From SAR324 cluster bacterium (GTDB lineage Bacteria; SAR324; NAC60-12): DNA of 64,000 nt. The stretch spans positions 62,001 to 126,000 of the forward strand of contig JANQJU010000057.1 of the NCBI GenBank assembly GCA_028281495.1, written 5' to 3'. Shown one piece after another: positions 41,558 through 50,093 of this stretch. The notes under the pieces were generated by a model that was given only the letters and a program-made list of their open reading frames with translations, did not search any database and was not told where the DNA came from. The stretch's first letter is position 1; every line of letters starts with the position of its first letter. The position numbers and the translations under genes are program-made.

Positions 41558-42493
41558 ATGAAAAAAACAAATGGCGTGTACACCACGCAGGATATCATCA
41601 TGGCTTTGAACGAATTTTGGGCAAACCAAAGCTGCATGATTATGAATCCATATGATGTGGAAAAAGGAGCAGGCACCATGAACCCTCTCACTTTTCTACG
41701 AACCATTGGCCCAGAAGAATGGAATGTTGCTTATGTGGAACCTTCCCGGCGTCCTGCAGATGGACGCTATGGAGACAATCCCAATCGGCTCTATCAGCAT
41801 CATCAGTATCAAGTGATTCTCAAACCTATGCCTGACAATGTGCAGGATCTCTATCTAGAGTCCTTATTTGCCTTGGGCATCGATCCCCTTGAGCATGATA
41901 TTCGATTTGTTGAAGACAATTGGGAATCGCCTACTTTGGGAGCATGGGGATTGGGTTGGGAGGTCTGGCTCGATGGTATGGAAGTCACACAATACACGTA
42001 TTTTCAGCAAGTGGGAGGCTTAGAATGCAATCCAGTTGCAGTAGAGCTGACCTACGGTTTGGAACGACTCGCTTCTTATTTGCAAGAAAAGGAGAATGTA
42101 TTTGATCTCGAAGTGGTGGAAGGAGTTTCCTATGCTGCCATTTTCAAACAACCGGAATACGAACACTCCAAATATACCTTTGAAATTGCCGATACTGACT
42201 TGCTTTTCCAACTTTTCAACCAATATGAAGCAGAAGCTGCACGGTGCCTCGAACAGCAGTTGGTGTTTCCTGGATACGACTATGTACTAAAATGTTCTCA
42301 TACCTTCAATCAACTAGATGCGGCGAGTGCTATCAGTGTTTCGGAACGTGCAAGTTACATAGGGCGCGTTCGAAAGCTCGCTCATCAAGTTGCTGCACTC
42401 TTTTTAGAAGAACGAAAAAAATTAGGCTTTCCCTTAATGCAAGATCGACAAGCAGCCACCCAATGGGTGAAAGCACTTGAAGAGGAATCATGA
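41558..42493 (+). CDS. glyQ: Glycyl-tRNA synthetase alpha subunit
   Basis: A 311-residue alpha subunit of the bacterial alpha2beta2 glycyl-tRNA synthetase, which forms glycyl-adenylate. Hallmarks are MALNEFWANQSCMI, YDVEKGAGTMNPLTFLRTIGPEEWNVAYVEPSRRPADGRYGDNPNR (class II motif 2 region), QYTYFQQVGGLECNPVAVELTYGLERLA and the C-terminal CSHTFNQLDAASAISVSER. The gene overlaps glyS by ATGA, so translation is coupled. The upstream ATG (KKTNGVYTTQDII) gives the expected length. Confidence 0.96.
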   Translation: MKKTNGVYTTQDIIMALNEFWANQSCMIMNPYDVEKGAGTMNPLTFLRTIGPEEWNVAYVEPSRRPADGRYGDNPNRLYQHHQYQVILKPMPDNVQDLYLESLFALGIDPLEHDIRFVEDNWESPTLGAWGLGWEVWLDGMEVTQYTYFQQVGGLECNPVAVELTYGLERLASYLQEKENVFDLEVVEGVSYAAIFKQPEYEHSKYTFEIADTDLLFQLFNQYEAEAARCLEQQLVFPGYDYVLKCSHTFNQLDAASAISVSERASYIGRVRKLAHQVAALFLEERKKLGFPLMQDRQAATQWVKALEEES

Positions 42494-44568
42494 ACCATTA
42501 TTTATTGGAAATTGGCTTGGAGGAGATGCCAGCACAAATGATCCTTCCAGCGATTCAACAACTCGCTGATAAAATCAAAGACACATGCCAACAAAACCAG
42601 CTTTCTTTTGAAACTCTCCAAACGTTTTCAACCCCTCGAAGACTTGCCGTTCTGATAAGTGGGCTTCCTGATAAACAGGCAGATCAAAGTTTAGAATTGA
42701 AGGGTCCACCCGCGCATATCGCTAAAGATGAAGCAGGCCATTGGAGTAAGGCAGCACAAGGGTTTGCAAAAAAAAATAATATCCCCCATGACGAATTGTT
42801 TATTCAAGAATTTCAAGGACGAGAGTTTGTATTTGCTCGAAAAGAGGTTCTCGGGAAGTCCACTCAAGACGTATTTCAAGACCATGCAGCCAGTTGGATT
42901 GGTAAATTGTCCTTCCCCAAAAACATGCGTTGGGGGGCCTATAAAACACGCTACATTCGTCCTATTCGCTGGATTGCCTCCGTTTGGAATCAACAACTCC
43001 TACCTATTTCCTTAGAGATGGTTGAAGCGAGCACTTACACTTATGGCCATCGTTTTCTGAATCCCGGTCCATTCCTCATTTCGCATGCCCAAGACTATTT
43101 GTCTTTGCTGACGTCCCAAAATGTAATGGCAAATTATCAAGCCCGCCAAACAACGATTATAGAACAAGTCAGGGATCTTGAAGCAAAACATGGATTTCAA
43201 GTTGTTTTAGAAAAAGATTTACTGGAAGAGGTAACGAATCTCGTTGAATGGCCCACCGCAATTATGGGAAGTTTCGAACCAGAATTTTTAGAAGTCCCCA
43301 CACCCGTTTTGGTGACTTCAATGGCTAAAAATCAACGCTACTTCCCTGTATATGGTCATAACCAAAAGCTACTCCCCTACTTTATAACGGTGAGAAATGG
43401 AAACGCTCACGCATCAAAAACAGTAGCCAAAGGCAACGAAAAAGTCCTACGGGCACGATTGAGCGATGCTCGTTTTTTCTATCAAGAAGACCAAAAGCGA
43501 GACATTTCTTATTTCCTCGAAAAAGCAAAGCATGTGGTTTTTTTCAAAGACCGAGGTACCCAAGCACAGCGAATAGAACGCATTACTGCCTTGACTCAGT
43601 TCATCACCGAACAGCTGGCACTTGAGAAAACGGAGCAGCAAACAGCATTACGTATTGCAGCGCTGTGTCAATTCGATCTCCAAACTCAGATGGTATATGA
43701 ATTCCCTGAACTTCAAGGAGTCATGGGAGAAGATTACGCGGCATTAAAAGGCGAGCCAGCCATCGTCAGTCGAGGCATTCGAGAACACTACCATCCTCGA
43801 TTTCATCAAGACAGCATCCCACAAGATCAAGCAACCATTGCAGTGGCACTAGCGGATAAAATGGATATGCTAGTCACCGCCTTTTCACTCAATAAGATTC
43901 CAACCGGTTCTCAAGATCCGTATGCCTTACGTCGGATGGCACAAGGCATCCTGCAAATTATTTTGGAAGCAAAACTGCCTGTGTCTGTTGAAATGCTAGG
44001 AATCAAAGCAACTGAAATTCTGGTTACCCAACAGGATTTGCAATTAGATCAAGAAAAAATTCGAAAGAATTTGACAGATTTTTTTGCACTGCGTCAGCGC
44101 TTTTTCCTCCAGGAAGAAAAAGTGCGTTATGATGTGATTGAAGCTTTGCTGAAAAGTCATGAACTGTTGCCTGTACAACAATTGGATTTAGCAGAACGAC
44201 TCAAAGAACACTTGAGTGCGGTTCGGTTTAAGTTGGCCGTGGAAGGGATTGTACGTTCCATGAATATTGCTCAAAAACAGGCACAAAACATCGAAGAGAC
44301 GTTCTCAGAAAATCAGCTTGAGGAAATTGAAGAACAAACATTGTGGCAATCAGTTCAACCGTTGTTGCAAGCCGAACTATCGCTTGACCATTTTTTGTCT
44401 ACCCTATTTTCTTTGGAGACGCCGATCACTCACTTCTTTGATAAAGTCATGGTGATGGATGAAGATCCGGTGAAACGGCAAAATCGATTGTTTTTGTGTA
44501 AAACCATTGCTGAGTGGTCATTAAAGTATATGGACCTTCGGGAAATCGTCTTCCCGAAAGATGCATGA
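42490..44568 (+). CDS. glyS: Glycyl-tRNA synthetase beta subunit
   Basis: A 692-residue beta subunit, which binds tRNA-Gly. It starts MNHYLLEIGLEEMPAQMI, the family N-terminus, then has TPRRLAVLISGLPDKQ, KTRYIRPIRWIASVW and GNEKVLRARLSDARFFYQEDQKRD, plus an HD-like domain (LCQFDLQTQMVYEFPELQGVMG) and a C-terminal DALR-type helical end. Length is normal. Starts by ATGA overlap with glyQ; an intervening 40 bp follows to fumC. Confidence 0.96.
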   Translation: MNHYLLEIGLEEMPAQMILPAIQQLADKIKDTCQQNQLSFETLQTFSTPRRLAVLISGLPDKQADQSLELKGPPAHIAKDEAGHWSKAAQGFAKKNNIPHDELFIQEFQGREFVFARKEVLGKSTQDVFQDHAASWIGKLSFPKNMRWGAYKTRYIRPIRWIASVWNQQLLPISLEMVEASTYTYGHRFLNPGPFLISHAQDYLSLLTSQNVMANYQARQTTIIEQVRDLEAKHGFQVVLEKDLLEEVTNLVEWPTAIMGSFEPEFLEVPTPVLVTSMAKNQRYFPVYGHNQKLLPYFITVRNGNAHASKTVAKGNEKVLRARLSDARFFYQEDQKRDISYFLEKAKHVVFFKDRGTQAQRIERITALTQFITEQLALEKTEQQTALRIAALCQFDLQTQMVYEFPELQGVMGEDYAALKGEPAIVSRGIREHYHPRFHQDSIPQDQATIAVALADKMDMLVTAFSLNKIPTGSQDPYALRRMAQGILQIILEAKLPVSVEMLGIKATEILVTQQDLQLDQEKIRKNLTDFFALRQRFFLQEEKVRYDVIEALLKSHELLPVQQLDLAERLKEHLSAVRFKLAVEGIVRSMNIAQKQAQNIEETFSENQLEEIEEQTLWQSVQPLLQAELSLDHFLSTLFSLETPITHFFDKVMVMDEDPVKRQNRLFLCKTIAEWSLKYMDLREIVFPKDA

Positions 44569-44608
44569 TCAGTCCAGATTCTGTTGAAATTTAAAAAGCG
44601 GAGGACCA

Positions 44609-46003
44609 ATGAGTGAGTATCGAATAGAAACCGATTCAATGGGGGAAGTGAAAGTTCCCAAAGATGCCTACTACGGCGCACAAACCCAGCGTGCTGTCGA
44701 AAATTTTCCTGTGAGTGGTGTGCGTTTTAGTCGGCCGTTCATTCAAGCTTTGGGCTATGTGAAAAAAGCAGCAGCTAAGGTCAATGGTGAGCTGGGAATG
44801 ATTCCACAAGATGTGGCCGACTGGATACAAAAAGCAGCTCAAGAAGTGATTGACGGCAAATTGGATGAGCATTTTCCAGTCGATATCTATCAAACTGGCT
44901 CCGGTACTTCGAGCAACATGAATTGTAATGAAGTCATTGCCACACGTGCTCGTGAAATGGCAAATGACCAAGCCAGTGTGAAGATTCACCCCAACGATCA
45001 CGTGAACTTTGGCCAAAGCTCAAATGATGTGGTTCCTACGGCCATTCGCATTTCGACTTACTTGGAAGCTAAAAACACACTCATTCCTGCACTGAACCAT
45101 CTTCGTGATGCATTTTTAGCCAAAGGCAAAGAATACGCGCATGTTGCCAAGACAGGAAGAACCCACTTAATGGATGCGATGCCTGTTACATTTGAACAAA
45201 CTTTTGGTGGGTATGCGCGACAGTTGGAGTTAGGAGTTCAGCGCGTCCAAGCGGCTTTGACACGAGTTGCTGAGTTGCCACAAGGAGGAACTGCTGTCGG
45301 GACAGGTATCAACACGGATCCTGCCTTCCCTGCTAAATTTGCAGAAGAAATTTCTAACTTTACGGGGGAACCCTTTGTGGAAGCCCTCAATCATTTTGAG
45401 GCACAAGGGACAGTCGATGCTCCAGTCGAACTGGGGGCCCAACTGAAAACCATTGCTGTGGGTTTGTTAAAAATTGTCAACGACTTACGATGGATGAATT
45501 CTGGCCCCAATGCGGGATTGGGCGATATCCAGTTAGCTGCCCTGCAACCGGGTTCCTCAATCATGCCAGGGAAAGTGAATCCCGTGATTGAAGAATCCAC
45601 TGCAATGGTTTGCGCACAGGTGATTGGTTATGATGCGGCCATCAGCGTAGGGGGATTATCAGGTAACTTTGAATTGAATGTGATGTTGCCAATGGTTGCA
45701 CGCAGTTTATTGGACTCTATAGAATTGTTGAGCAATGCGTCTCGAAACTTGGCAGATCGTTCTGTTTCACAATTGATTGTTCGCGAAGATCATATCAAGG
45801 CTTTGATCGACAAAAATCCAATTCTGGTGACTGCCTTGAACCCACTCATTGGTTACGACTTAGCTGCGAAAATTGCTAAAAGAGCTTTTGCAGAACGACG
45901 TTCTCTGAAGGAAGTGGCTAAAGAAATGTGTGATTTGTCAGAAGAGGAATTAGAACAGGCTTTGGAACCAACCAAAATGACAAAGGGTGGCTTTATTAAA
46001 TAA
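44609..46003 (+). CDS. fumC: Class II fumarate hydratase
   Basis: A 464-residue fumarase of the aspartase/argininosuccinate lyase superfamily, interconverting fumarate and malate. The N-terminus RIETDSMGEVKVPKDAYYGAQTQRA, the substrate-binding GSGTSSNMNCNEVIATRA and NPNDHVN-like (HPNDHVNFGQSSNDVVPTA), GRTHLMDAMPVT and the mobile-loop signature GSSIMPGKVNPV are all intact. TGTDG-type substitutions specific to aspartase are absent. GCGGAGG precedes the ATG. It works with the succinate dehydrogenase encoded nearby. A strong hairpin follows at 46031-46062. Confidence 0.95.
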   Translation: MSEYRIETDSMGEVKVPKDAYYGAQTQRAVENFPVSGVRFSRPFIQALGYVKKAAAKVNGELGMIPQDVADWIQKAAQEVIDGKLDEHFPVDIYQTGSGTSSNMNCNEVIATRAREMANDQASVKIHPNDHVNFGQSSNDVVPTAIRISTYLEAKNTLIPALNHLRDAFLAKGKEYAHVAKTGRTHLMDAMPVTFEQTFGGYARQLELGVQRVQAALTRVAELPQGGTAVGTGINTDPAFPAKFAEEISNFTGEPFVEALNHFEAQGTVDAPVELGAQLKTIAVGLLKIVNDLRWMNSGPNAGLGDIQLAALQPGSSIMPGKVNPVIEESTAMVCAQVIGYDAAISVGGLSGNFELNVMLPMVARSLLDSIELLSNASRNLADRSVSQLIVREDHIKALIDKNPILVTALNPLIGYDLAAKIAKRAFAERRSLKEVAKEMCDLSEEELEQALEPTKMTKGGFIK

Positions 46004-46030
46004 GGAATCAGTTGGTAGGAAAGTTGACAG

Positions 46031-46062
46031 GTGTTGAGTTCTCTCAAAAGAGAACTCAACAC
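46031..46062. terminator. Perfect 14-bp hairpin downstream of fumC
   Basis: GTGTTGAGTTCTCT and AGAGAACTCAACAC form a perfect 14-bp stem with a 4-base loop. It starts 27 bases past the fumC stop and also lies past the end of the small convergent gene at 46114. No T-tract follows, so it may terminate from either side or protect mRNA 3' ends. Confidence 0.6.
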
Positions 46063-46113
46063 AATGGGGGCGGTGTTCTTAAAAACATGTAAAAAACTCC
46101 ATGAGGTTTCTCA

Positions 46114-46293
46114 TTAGAAACTCAATTCTCTTAGGGACTCATAAGCGCCCCATTTATCATCTCCAATTACGGTGACCGGAGCCACTCTTTGCTGCGGCAA
46201 CGTGGTGATCTTCCCACCTCGTTCGAAAAATTGCTTCATCGCTTCTTCGATTTCCGCTCTCGTGATTTTCTTTTTCGGACTCGCTCTTTTCAT
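46114..46293 (-). CDS. Small basic/acidic protein with GG-x-I-xx-LP motif
   Basis: A 59-codon gene starting at ATG 46293 behind an excellent AGGAGG. The product starts MKRASPKKKITRAEIEEAM, continues KQFFERGGKITTLPQQRV and ends with APVTVIGDDKWGAYESLREL-SF. The basic start followed by an amphipathic helix and a GGKITTLP turn resembles small uncharacterised proteins common in Proteobacteria, some of which bind RNA polymerase or ribosomes; I cannot name the family securely. It stands alone between fumC and lon on the opposite strand to fumC. Confidence 0.7.
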   Translation of the reverse strand: MKRASPKKKITRAEIEEAMKQFFERGGKITTLPQQRVAPVTVIGDDKWGAYESLRELSF

Positions 46294-46525
46294 AGTCGCC
46301 TCCTAGTGAAACGGTTTACTTGAATTAAGATGAATGCCCTAAGCGGTAAGGCCTTGCGGCTCTCCCGGACAATACGCGTAAGAAATCAACCCTTTCTTTG
46401 ATAATTGGACTGATTTTACTCCTTTAGACACATGTCTTGACAGTTGAGTTCACCAAACCGTCAACTTTTTTTAAGAAAAAACGAAAGAAACTTGCAAGTG
46501 GAAGAATTCAGCTATATCGCCCCAA

Positions 46526-46562
46526 CCGGACCGAAGTATGGCTTGCCAGTATCTCGGTCCGG
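46526..46562 (-). terminator. Hairpin downstream of lon
   Basis: CCGGACCGA and TCGGTCCGG form a perfect 9-bp stem around a 19-nt loop that holds a smaller TGGC/GCCA pairing. It lies 41 bases past the lon stop. There is no T-tract next to it, though a T-rich stretch (TTTCTTTCGTTTTTTCTT) follows some 30 bases later on the minus strand. Confidence 0.45.
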
Positions 46563-46602
46563 AGCGAGGAGGCCTCATGGCTGAGGCTGAGGAGAGAGAC
46601 TA

Positions 46603-49068
46603 TTAAGAAGTTGGTTCAGAGGAGGTAGGGTTTAATCGCGTGACTTGAGCAAATGTCGTCACATTGAATCGTGCCTCATCCTCAACACGAGGTGCCGATT
46701 CTGCAACTTCCAAATCTTCATCGGATACGGCAATCGGTAATCGCTCCAGTAACGACGGGATGACTTCTTTCACATGAGCCACTGGCTCGATATCGAGACC
46801 TTCCAAGATTTCGTTGGGAACTTCCAACAAGTCTTTACGATTTTCTTCCGGAATCAATACCTTTCGAATTTGCACACGCTTCGCAGCAAGAAGTTTTTCT
46901 TTCAGCCCCCCAATCGGTAGGATTTTGCCTCGTAGGGTAACCTCACCAGTCAAGGCCACATCCCGCAATACCGGAATACCAGTCAATGCTGAGACAATCC
47001 CGGAAGTCAATGCAATACCAGCAGAGGGACCATCCTTAGGTGTACCACCCGCAGGAACATGGATATGGATGTCCAACTTTTCAAACACTTTTGAATAAAT
47101 CCCAAATGAGTTGGCATTGGAACGGACATAACTGATGGCTGCTTGCGCGGATTCTTTCATTACATCTCCGAGTTTCCCCGTGAGCTGTACCTTACCTGCA
47201 CCAGGCATCGTCGTGACTTCAATCGACAAAGTTTCCCCCCCTACAGATGTCCAAGCCAAACCAGTGACCGATCCCACTTCATTTTGGGCTTCAATCTTGT
47301 TGTGTTGGAAAACTGGAGGTCCCAAATATTTAGAAACTCTTTCCTCATTCAACGTGATTGCTTCTTCTGAAGAAGATTTCAGCTTTTCGGTAATCGCTTT
47401 GCGGCCAATCTTAGCAAACAATCGTTCCAAGCTTCTTACCCCGGCTTCGCGAGTATAAGACCGAATCACGTGAAGAAGTTGCTCTTCTGGAATAATCAAC
47501 TGACTGTCTTTCACTCCATTCTTCTCCATTTGTTTAGGAATCAAATGTCGTTTTGCAATCTGGGCTTTTTCCAATTCGGTGTAGCCAGAAAGCTCAATGA
47601 TCTCCATGCGATCCTGCAATGGCAATGGAATTTCTGAGAGGTTGTTAGCAGTACAAATGAACAGCACTTGAGATAAATCATATTCCACTTCGAGATAGTG
47701 ATCCATGAACGTATGATTTTGTTCAGGATCCAACACCTCTAATAAGGCCGCACTTGGACTGCCAAGATAATGATGACTGAGTTTATCAACTTCATCCAAT
47801 AGAATGACTGGATTGACGGTTTCCACTTTTTTCATGGTTTGTATTAATTTCCCGGGCAATGCACCAATGTATGTACGGCGATGTCCTCGGATTTCAGCTT
47901 CATCGCGCACTCCCCCCAAGCTGATCCGAGCAAACTTACGCCCCAATGCTCTGGCAATCGATTGGGCTAACGAAGTCTTACCCACACCAGGAGGTCCGAC
48001 TAAGCATAAGATCGGGCCATTCAAGGACCCCACCACATTGGCAACGGCAATATACTCCACAATGCGTTCTTTGATCTTGTCTAAACCAAAATGATCGGCA
48101 TCCAAGATTTCTTGGGCGTTTCCAAGAGATAGATTATCTTCGGTTTTAGAATGCCAAGGGACACTAATCAGCCAATCCAAATAATTCCGAACCGGAGTGG
48201 CTTCATAAGAATTTCCCATCATTTTCAGCTTATTCAGTTCTTTATCAGCCACCTCCTTCACTTTAGTAGGCATTTGAGCCGCCTCAATTTTTTTCGCCAA
48301 CTCTTCCAATTCATTGTCTTGGGTATCTGCTCCCATTTCATTTTGAATGGCCTTCATCTGCTCATTGAGGAAGTACTCCTTTTGTTTTTTGTCGATTCGT
48401 TCTTGGACACGATTCTTTAGATCTCGCTCGAATTCTTTCTGCTGCATTTCCGTCACTAGTAGGGAATACACGCGTTCTACTCGAATCTTCACATCCAATG
48501 TTTCTAAAATTTCTTGGTGCTGCTCAACATCTGCATTGACCAAAGAAGCTACCGCATCAGCAAACTGCCCGGCTGGAACATTCTGGGTTGAAAGATTGCT
48601 AAACCACTGAAACGCACTCAGCTCGCGCTCAGCTTCAATATGCTTAAAAAATTCAGTTTTTAAGGCTTCTGCCAAGGGCTGTAGTTCGGAATCTTGCGAT
48701 TCTATGGAATGTAAAATCTCGACGTTGCCTCGAAAAAAAGGACCGGTCAGGTCACTCGTGAGCAGTCTCCCGCGATGTTCACCACTAAAGACTGCCTGCA
48801 CCGCACCATTGGGCAGTTGTTGCAATCGGGTGACTTTACCGACGACACCGACAGCATATAAATCGGTTTGCGCCAAGTGCTCTTCTTCGGGATTCCGCAT
48901 TGTAACGACAAAGACATCTCGGTCTTTACTCACCGCTTCCTCTAACGCACGTAAAGATTGAGAACTGCGAAAAAATAAAGGTTTGATGGTTCCTGGAAAT
49001 ACGACAGCATTTTTTAACGTAAGGAGAGGATACTCATCTCCCAATTCAGTTGTATTTGTTTCACCCAT
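46603..49068 (-). CDS. lon: ATP-dependent protease Lon
   Basis: An 821-residue cytoplasmic Lon protease that degrades misfolded and regulatory proteins. The N-terminal substrate domain (LLTLKNAVVFPGTIKPLF) is followed by the AAA+ module with Walker A GPPGVGKTSLAQSIARALG and Walker B VILLDEVDKL. The C-terminal protease domain carries the catalytic serine in PKDGPSAGIAL, with the catalytic lysine expected in GLKEKLLAAKR. Length is normal. The ribosome-binding site GGAGG lies 6-7 bases before ATG 49068. The gap to the thioredoxin gene is 213 bp with no recognisable heat-shock element. Confidence 0.96.
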   Translation of the reverse strand: MGETNTTELGDEYPLLTLKNAVVFPGTIKPLFFRSSQSLRALEEAVSKDRDVFVVTMRNPEEEHLAQTDLYAVGVVGKVTRLQQLPNGAVQAVFSGEHRGRLLTSDLTGPFFRGNVEILHSIESQDSELQPLAEALKTEFFKHIEAERELSAFQWFSNLSTQNVPAGQFADAVASLVNADVEQHQEILETLDVKIRVERVYSLLVTEMQQKEFERDLKNRVQERIDKKQKEYFLNEQMKAIQNEMGADTQDNELEELAKKIEAAQMPTKVKEVADKELNKLKMMGNSYEATPVRNYLDWLISVPWHSKTEDNLSLGNAQEILDADHFGLDKIKERIVEYIAVANVVGSLNGPILCLVGPPGVGKTSLAQSIARALGRKFARISLGGVRDEAEIRGHRRTYIGALPGKLIQTMKKVETVNPVILLDEVDKLSHHYLGSPSAALLEVLDPEQNHTFMDHYLEVEYDLSQVLFICTANNLSEIPLPLQDRMEIIELSGYTELEKAQIAKRHLIPKQMEKNGVKDSQLIIPEEQLLHVIRSYTREAGVRSLERLFAKIGRKAITEKLKSSSEEAITLNEERVSKYLGPPVFQHNKIEAQNEVGSVTGLAWTSVGGETLSIEVTTMPGAGKVQLTGKLGDVMKESAQAAISYVRSNANSFGIYSKVFEKLDIHIHVPAGGTPKDGPSAGIALTSGIVSALTGIPVLRDVALTGEVTLRGKILPIGGLKEKLLAAKRVQIRKVLIPEENRKDLLEVPNEILEGLDIEPVAHVKEVIPSLLERLPIAVSDEDLEVAESAPRVEDEARFNVTTFAQVTRLNPTSSEPTS

Positions 49069-49206
49069 GTTTCCTCCTTGGAGTGATAGCGTACCTCAGC
49101 ACGACGGACACCCCGCGTTCGTCGATTCAAATTTGGCAACCTGCACCCAGAGCGCTCCAATGTCGACTATCGAATCTGGAACTGGACGCAGGCGACAATA
49201 AAAATT

Positions 49207-49249
49207 AAGCCATTCTACAAACGAGCAAAACTCTGCTTCGGAATGGCTT
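49207..49249 (-). terminator. Terminator of the thioredoxin gene
   Basis: AAGCCATTC and GAATGGCTT form a perfect 9-bp stem 33 bases past the thioredoxin stop. On the minus strand the stem is followed by AATTTTTATT, a good U-tract. Confidence 0.7.
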
Positions 49250-49281
49250 TTAAACACCTTCATCTGTCATGAGATTTCTAT

Positions 49282-49605
49282 TCAGTTGGCATGTCTTTCA
49301 ACCAATTGCTCCACTTGTCGTGGATCATTTCCAACAAACGAATCCACTGTTTCCCCATCTTTGAATACCAAAACGGTGGGAATACCACGGACTCCAAAAC
49401 GGGCAGCAAGCCCAGGGTTTTGGTCTACATCCACTTTAGTGATCTTGACCTGCCCCTCATAGCTTTCTGCCAGCTTGTCGATGGTCGGTGCCAATGCACG
49501 ACATGGAGCACACCAAGAAGCCCAAAAGTCGACTAATGACACACCAGACTGTATTTGATTATCAAAGGTAGATTCATTGAGATGGATAACTTTTTCACTT
49601 GCCAT
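49282..49605 (-). CDS. trxA: Thioredoxin
   Basis: A 107-residue thioredoxin, a dithiol reductant for reductases and peroxidases. The active site WCAPC (Cys32, Cys35) has Ala in place of the commoner Gly, a natural variant. VDFWASWCAPCRALAP, KVDVDQNPGLAARFGVRGIPTVLVFKDGE with the cis-Pro are typical. The frame extends 13 codons upstream, but AGGAGG sits 6 bases before the ATG at 49605, giving MASEKVIHLNE, the normal N-terminus. Divergent from the HxlR regulator across 144 bp with two palindromes. It may reduce the Bcp peroxidase encoded nearby. Confidence 0.93.
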   Translation of the reverse strand: MASEKVIHLNESTFDNQIQSGVSLVDFWASWCAPCRALAPTIDKLAESYEGQVKITKVDVDQNPGLAARFGVRGIPTVLVFKDGETVDSFVGNDPRQVEQLVERHAN

Positions 49606-49660
49606 GATTCCTCCTAAATAAAAAAAGTTTCTAAAATACATCAAGTTTCCTTGAAAATTG

Positions 49661-49736
49661 TAAGGGTAAAATATACCCTAAGTTTGCTATTGGCAAGTAC
49701 GCACAATTTTGTAAGGTAGTTACTAAAAAGATACTA
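49661..49736. promoter_or_regulatory. Two palindromes in the trx/hxlR divergent region
   Basis: AGGGTAAAATATACCCT (49663-49679) is a palindrome with 6-bp arms on the thioredoxin side. TAGTTACTAAAAAGATACTA (49717-49736), with TAGT/ACTA ends, lies 14 bases before the regulator's ATG. Redox-sensing HxlR proteins often bind TACT-rich inverted repeats near their own promoter, so one or both may be HxlR operators. This is inference from position and symmetry. Confidence 0.45.
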
Positions 49737-49749
49737 TTGGAGCAAAACC

Positions 49750-50091
49750 ATGTCTTATCCTTCGAAATATTGCCCCGTTGAAACCACGTTGAAGGTGGTT
49801 GGAGGGAAATGGAAAACTTTAATTATTTGGCATTTAGTCGATCACACAAAGCGATTCAGTGAGCTAAAACGTGAGCTTCCCCTGATCACACAAAAAATGC
49901 TCACTCAACAATTGAGAGAGTTGGAAAATGATGGTGTGGTCTCGCGTTATGTCTATGCGGAGGTTCCTCCAAGGGTGGAGTACTCTTTGACAGAGTTAGG
50001 AAAGAGTTTGCGTCCTGTCATGGAAGCGATGTGTAGTTGGGGTAAGGAATATCATGATATGCATGACCGTCCGGCGGCAGCTTCGGAATAA
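49750..50091 (+). CDS. HxlR-family transcriptional regulator
   Basis: A 113-residue winged-helix protein of the HxlR family. CPVETTLKVVGGKWKTLIIWHL is the family N-terminus, and Cys8 is at the position used for thiol sensing in redox-responsive members. FSELKRELPLITQKMLTQQLRELENDGVVSRYVYAEVPPRVEYSLTELG is the wing and recognition-helix region. TTGGAG precedes the ATG. The gene is divergent from thioredoxin, so redox control of thioredoxin is plausible. It ends 2 bp before the convergent stop of the phosphatase response regulator. Confidence 0.92.
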   Translation: MSYPSKYCPVETTLKVVGGKWKTLIIWHLVDHTKRFSELKRELPLITQKMLTQQLRELENDGVVSRYVYAEVPPRVEYSLTELGKSLRPVMEAMCSWGKEYHDMHDRPAAASE

Positions 50092-50093
50092 TC

